64,000 nt of DNA from Breviolum minutum Mf 1.05b.01. Taxonomy: Eukaryota; Sar; Dinophyceae; Suessiales; Symbiodiniaceae. The position numbers were made by a program, and so were the translations under genes. The notes below the pieces were generated by a model. It saw nothing but the letters and a program-made list of their open reading frames with translations. It ran no database searches and had not been told where the DNA came from. Positions within the stretch are counted from its first letter, which is position 1; each line of letters opens with the position of its first letter. Shown piece by piece: positions 57,801 to 61,665 of this stretch. The DNA lies in NCBI GenBank assembly GCA_000507305.1, contig DF239219.1, forward strand, positions 186,001 to 250,000, written 5' to 3'.

Positions 57801-60800
57801 TTGGGTGAATTTGCGGAGGAATTGTCTGATATCAAGCCAACTAGTATATGCAAATATGTAGTAACAACTAGTTGGTGGGTTTTCCCAACTACCAATCAAC
57901 TATTCAACTAGAAGAACTATTACATATACTACTAGTTGGTGGTTTCAACCAAACCCTTTGAACAAATATGCCCGTCAAAAAGGATTGTTTCCCAGAGTAG
58001 AACATTAAAAAGAACAATGAAACCACCACATAGTATAAATATTTGTGCAAACTATTTGTACCATATGAAATATGACAAAATAAAATCTCAACTGGTGCAG
58101 TTGCTTTTTGCCAACACAATTTCGTTGAATTTTCCCGTGAATGGATGGGTTCCCAAGAGGTGTGAGATTGCTACACGTACTTCAACTTGCTTTCTACATC
58201 CCATCTCCCCATTCGCCTGCGATGGAATCCTTGTGCTTCAAAATTCATCTACTTCGAACACGATGTTGTGGGGACAAGATGGGCCAAAAAACAGTTTTAA
58301 ATAGGCTTATAACCCCTAGAAGTTGGGTTTGAAATCACCCAGTGAAAGTTATGCCTATTTATACGGCTAGAGGTTATGGAAATTTCATCCCAAAAAAATT
58401 CGGAAACTGCTAGGGTCTCATCACCGGTCCGACATCATTTTTAAAGAACACATAGATTTGAAAACAATACAAACCCTAAAAGCATCCTGTGTTTAAATCT
58501 AAAACCACAAAAACACATCCACAAATACCCAAACCTCATCTCATCCCAATGTCCAAAAAACAATGATTCCTCAAAGCACCTGGTGGTTGTAGGAACTGGA
58601 ACTTCTGCCAAATGGATACGTTGTGAACTGACAGGCGTTGGACCTGAGAGAAAGAGCCAGCAGAGTCGAAAAAACACTTGAACAAACGTTGTTCTTAAAT
58701 TCCATTCAGGCAAACCTGTATCACACCATGTCCAAGGGTCAGTATTATATTACCAACCTAAAGAATGCACCCCATGAAAAGTGATGCACGCATCAACATC
58801 ACCATACATGTACATCAACTTTGAACCCCCTCCAAGGAAAAAAACATGTGGCATTTAATTTAATGTCCTCTTAATGTATCAACCCCCATCATTTGCCCTA
58901 TGAAAAAATGTCAGATTTGTCAACGTCAAAGTCACTCAAATAAATTTCGTAGCTCACCACACGATCCAAATCTGTAGGCGGCGCTGCCCAATGGAAGTTG
59001 CCACCAATCTCCTGGTTTCGGCTCGGTGGTTGAAGGTGGTGCAGTTGATGGGCCCAACACAACAGTTAGTAACTGCGGGGTGAAATAACTTCATCCTACT
59101 TATAATAGGGGGTTGTTTTTTTTAAACCCCATTTATAACTGTTTTTTTTGGGGGGGCCCATGTTGTAAGCTCTTGGTGGAACTTGGCATCCAAATTGGAT
59201 GAAAATCGTGGTTGGAAGTTTGTTGGAGGCAATTTCTCAAGTGTAAGTTAAATGATTGCATCATGTTTCTCATCCAAACGATGTATATCCGCAAAAAATA
59301 GTCTATGAACTCTACATCTAACATGTGCTTTTTGAAATGATTGGAATGTATTTTTTGAAATCAAAACAAGATTTGACAGCCATTCACAAGATGAATGCAC
59401 CCTACGATAAAAGCAGAACACAACAGGGGATGTCTGGTTGCTGGGGCATTTTCACCCACTTACCTAGGCAAAACTTTGATCCCAACTTGCGACAGGTCGG
59501 TGAAAACCGGCCAGTTGAATCAACTCCAAAGTATACCAAGCCTAGATATGTGACCATATGTCTACCATTTTGGGAGGCTGTACCAATCCATATTGAGGAT
59601 ATTCGCAGTCGTTGTTTTATAAATACTCAAGATTCTTGGTGTTCAACAATCATACTGATCTGTCTGAACGAGCTTGTTTTGACTATAGAGAGCACACTGG
59701 TGAAATTTCCACCCTAACCACTGGCAAGCTATATGCATCATAATTACAGTTTGCAACCAAACAATCAACTGTTGGTGACCCTTTATAGTGGGCTCAAAAA
59801 AACCAGTTGTTAGTCGGGCCCCATAACTTATAACTCCACTTATGAGGCCATTTATAAGGAAATCTATATACCCTAAGAATCCAGGACTACCCTGAGATAT
59901 CCTGAGGCATGGGATTGGATCCCTTAATGCCACTCTAGGGAAGAGTTTGGATTATTAGGGATAGAAGATTATAAGTCCATTTCTAACGATCGGCTCGGGG
60001 CTCATCATTGGGTGTTCCCAAGCCAACGCCAGGCTGTTTCTTCTCCTCACGGTCCAAGTCTTTATCGATGAAGCTGAGGTTGGAAACGCTGGCAATACCA
60101 TCCACGATGAGCAAATTCGCCGGAGTACTTTGCTCTGCAAAACTGGAACGAGCCTCGTTCCAATAGCAAGATGTAAGTTTTCAAACAAAAATCCTTGATG
60201 GTAGTAAAGTGGACATGGTTTAACCTCACGGATTCTGAGTCAATCTCCTTTTTTGAGAAAAAAACATATTCACCCAAACATCCCATTACTGCACTCCCCT
60301 TAGCATATTTATCTGGAGAAAAAACTCCCATGACTGGAGTGCGCTTTTGAAAACCAAACAAAAACCCCAACCGCACTAACTCGCTGTTTATAAAGTCTAA
60401 ATGATTTTCATTACTCCCTTTTCAACCCCTAAATGATAGGGCCAACGCTATGTGCGTTCAAGGGAGCCTTTCAAGATGGGCACCTACCAGCTATGAATAG
60501 GGTGAACTACCCCTTATAGGTAGGCTTCTAACCTCAGTAGCAACCTTAGTTACCTATTTATAAGGGTCATGAGTTATAACTAGTTACACCCCAACTTATA
60601 AGTGGTAGGGACCCATCGCCATCTTGTTGGAAACAGGTCCTGTTACAATCTTTGCGACCGTTTTAATTGAATCATATATCATATAATGATAAACTAAGTA
60701 AAATGCAACCACCAAAAGGTCGGAGATCCGTTTTGGAGGACTACATTATTATTAATATTATTATGTATTATATATATAGTACATTGCAATATCGCATACA

Positions 60801-61602
60801 TCATAAACAACAAGCTTCACTTCCTTGCTCACCTCAAAAAAAACAACACATTGGTGGTTGAAGTGAATGATTCAGTTGGTACAACAAAAGTTTCTGGGAA
60901 AAAGATGTGTGGCGTATGTACCGGTCACACACTTATATCAAACATGTAAGCTGTTTAGGTTAGGATAAACATCCATGACGTGACCTTCGAAGGCGGCGTT
61001 GCGAGGGTAGCCATCAGTCCGGAAAACAACTATACTTGACCCGGGCTGGACTTGTTGTGCCATTTTTGGGGGGATATGTTAGTTCTCTGGAGGGTATATT
61101 ATACAAAAAACACCTTTTAACAACTAAGTTGCCATGGATTAAGATGAATACCTGGTTTCAGCTAATTTAGTTTTAGGATTAGCAAATCCAATTTAACATG
61201 GAACCTCTTTTTTTGATGATGCATTTCAAGATCAAACATTTCCTCTTCGGTTGCATTAACCAATTTTTTTTTGGATACAAACAATTTTGCAGGTTTCAAG
61301 TCAACAAAAAATTGCTTCCCAAGTTCCAGGAAACCACCACTTCTGGGGCGATTCGCCAAGTGACATAAACCAAGAAGTGTGTCCAGTTCAGCAATTGCGT
61401 CTCAGGTGGAATCTCCACTAAGGTATCTGAAGTATTGCTCACGGAACTGCGAAGGCAAGCCTGTGATGTAACAAGATCTGGGTTTTCATCCGTTGCAGCC
61501 ATAAAGCAACGCAATTGTTAACAAATTGTTGTTGATATGTTGTTGTTGTTGTTGTTGCTGTTGTTGTTGTTGTTCTTGTTCTTGTTCTTGTTGTTCTTGT
61601 TC

Positions 61603-61665
<63 letters not shown>

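Larger units (their letters stand above)
56898..58579 (-). other. Intronic stretch where R2 C end is missing
   Basis: M8, M1 (two copies) and M11 elements fill most of it. A piece at about 58138-58170 reading NLTPLGNPSIH after GTGTAG has the right entry phase but no workable donor. Confidence 0.4.

Noticed and set aside
61000-61050. Minus-strand piece SSIVVFRTDGYPRNAAFEGH
   Set aside because: Open, but does not match any segment and is not needed between R1 C and R2 D except perhaps for the missing VYT; no confirming phase.
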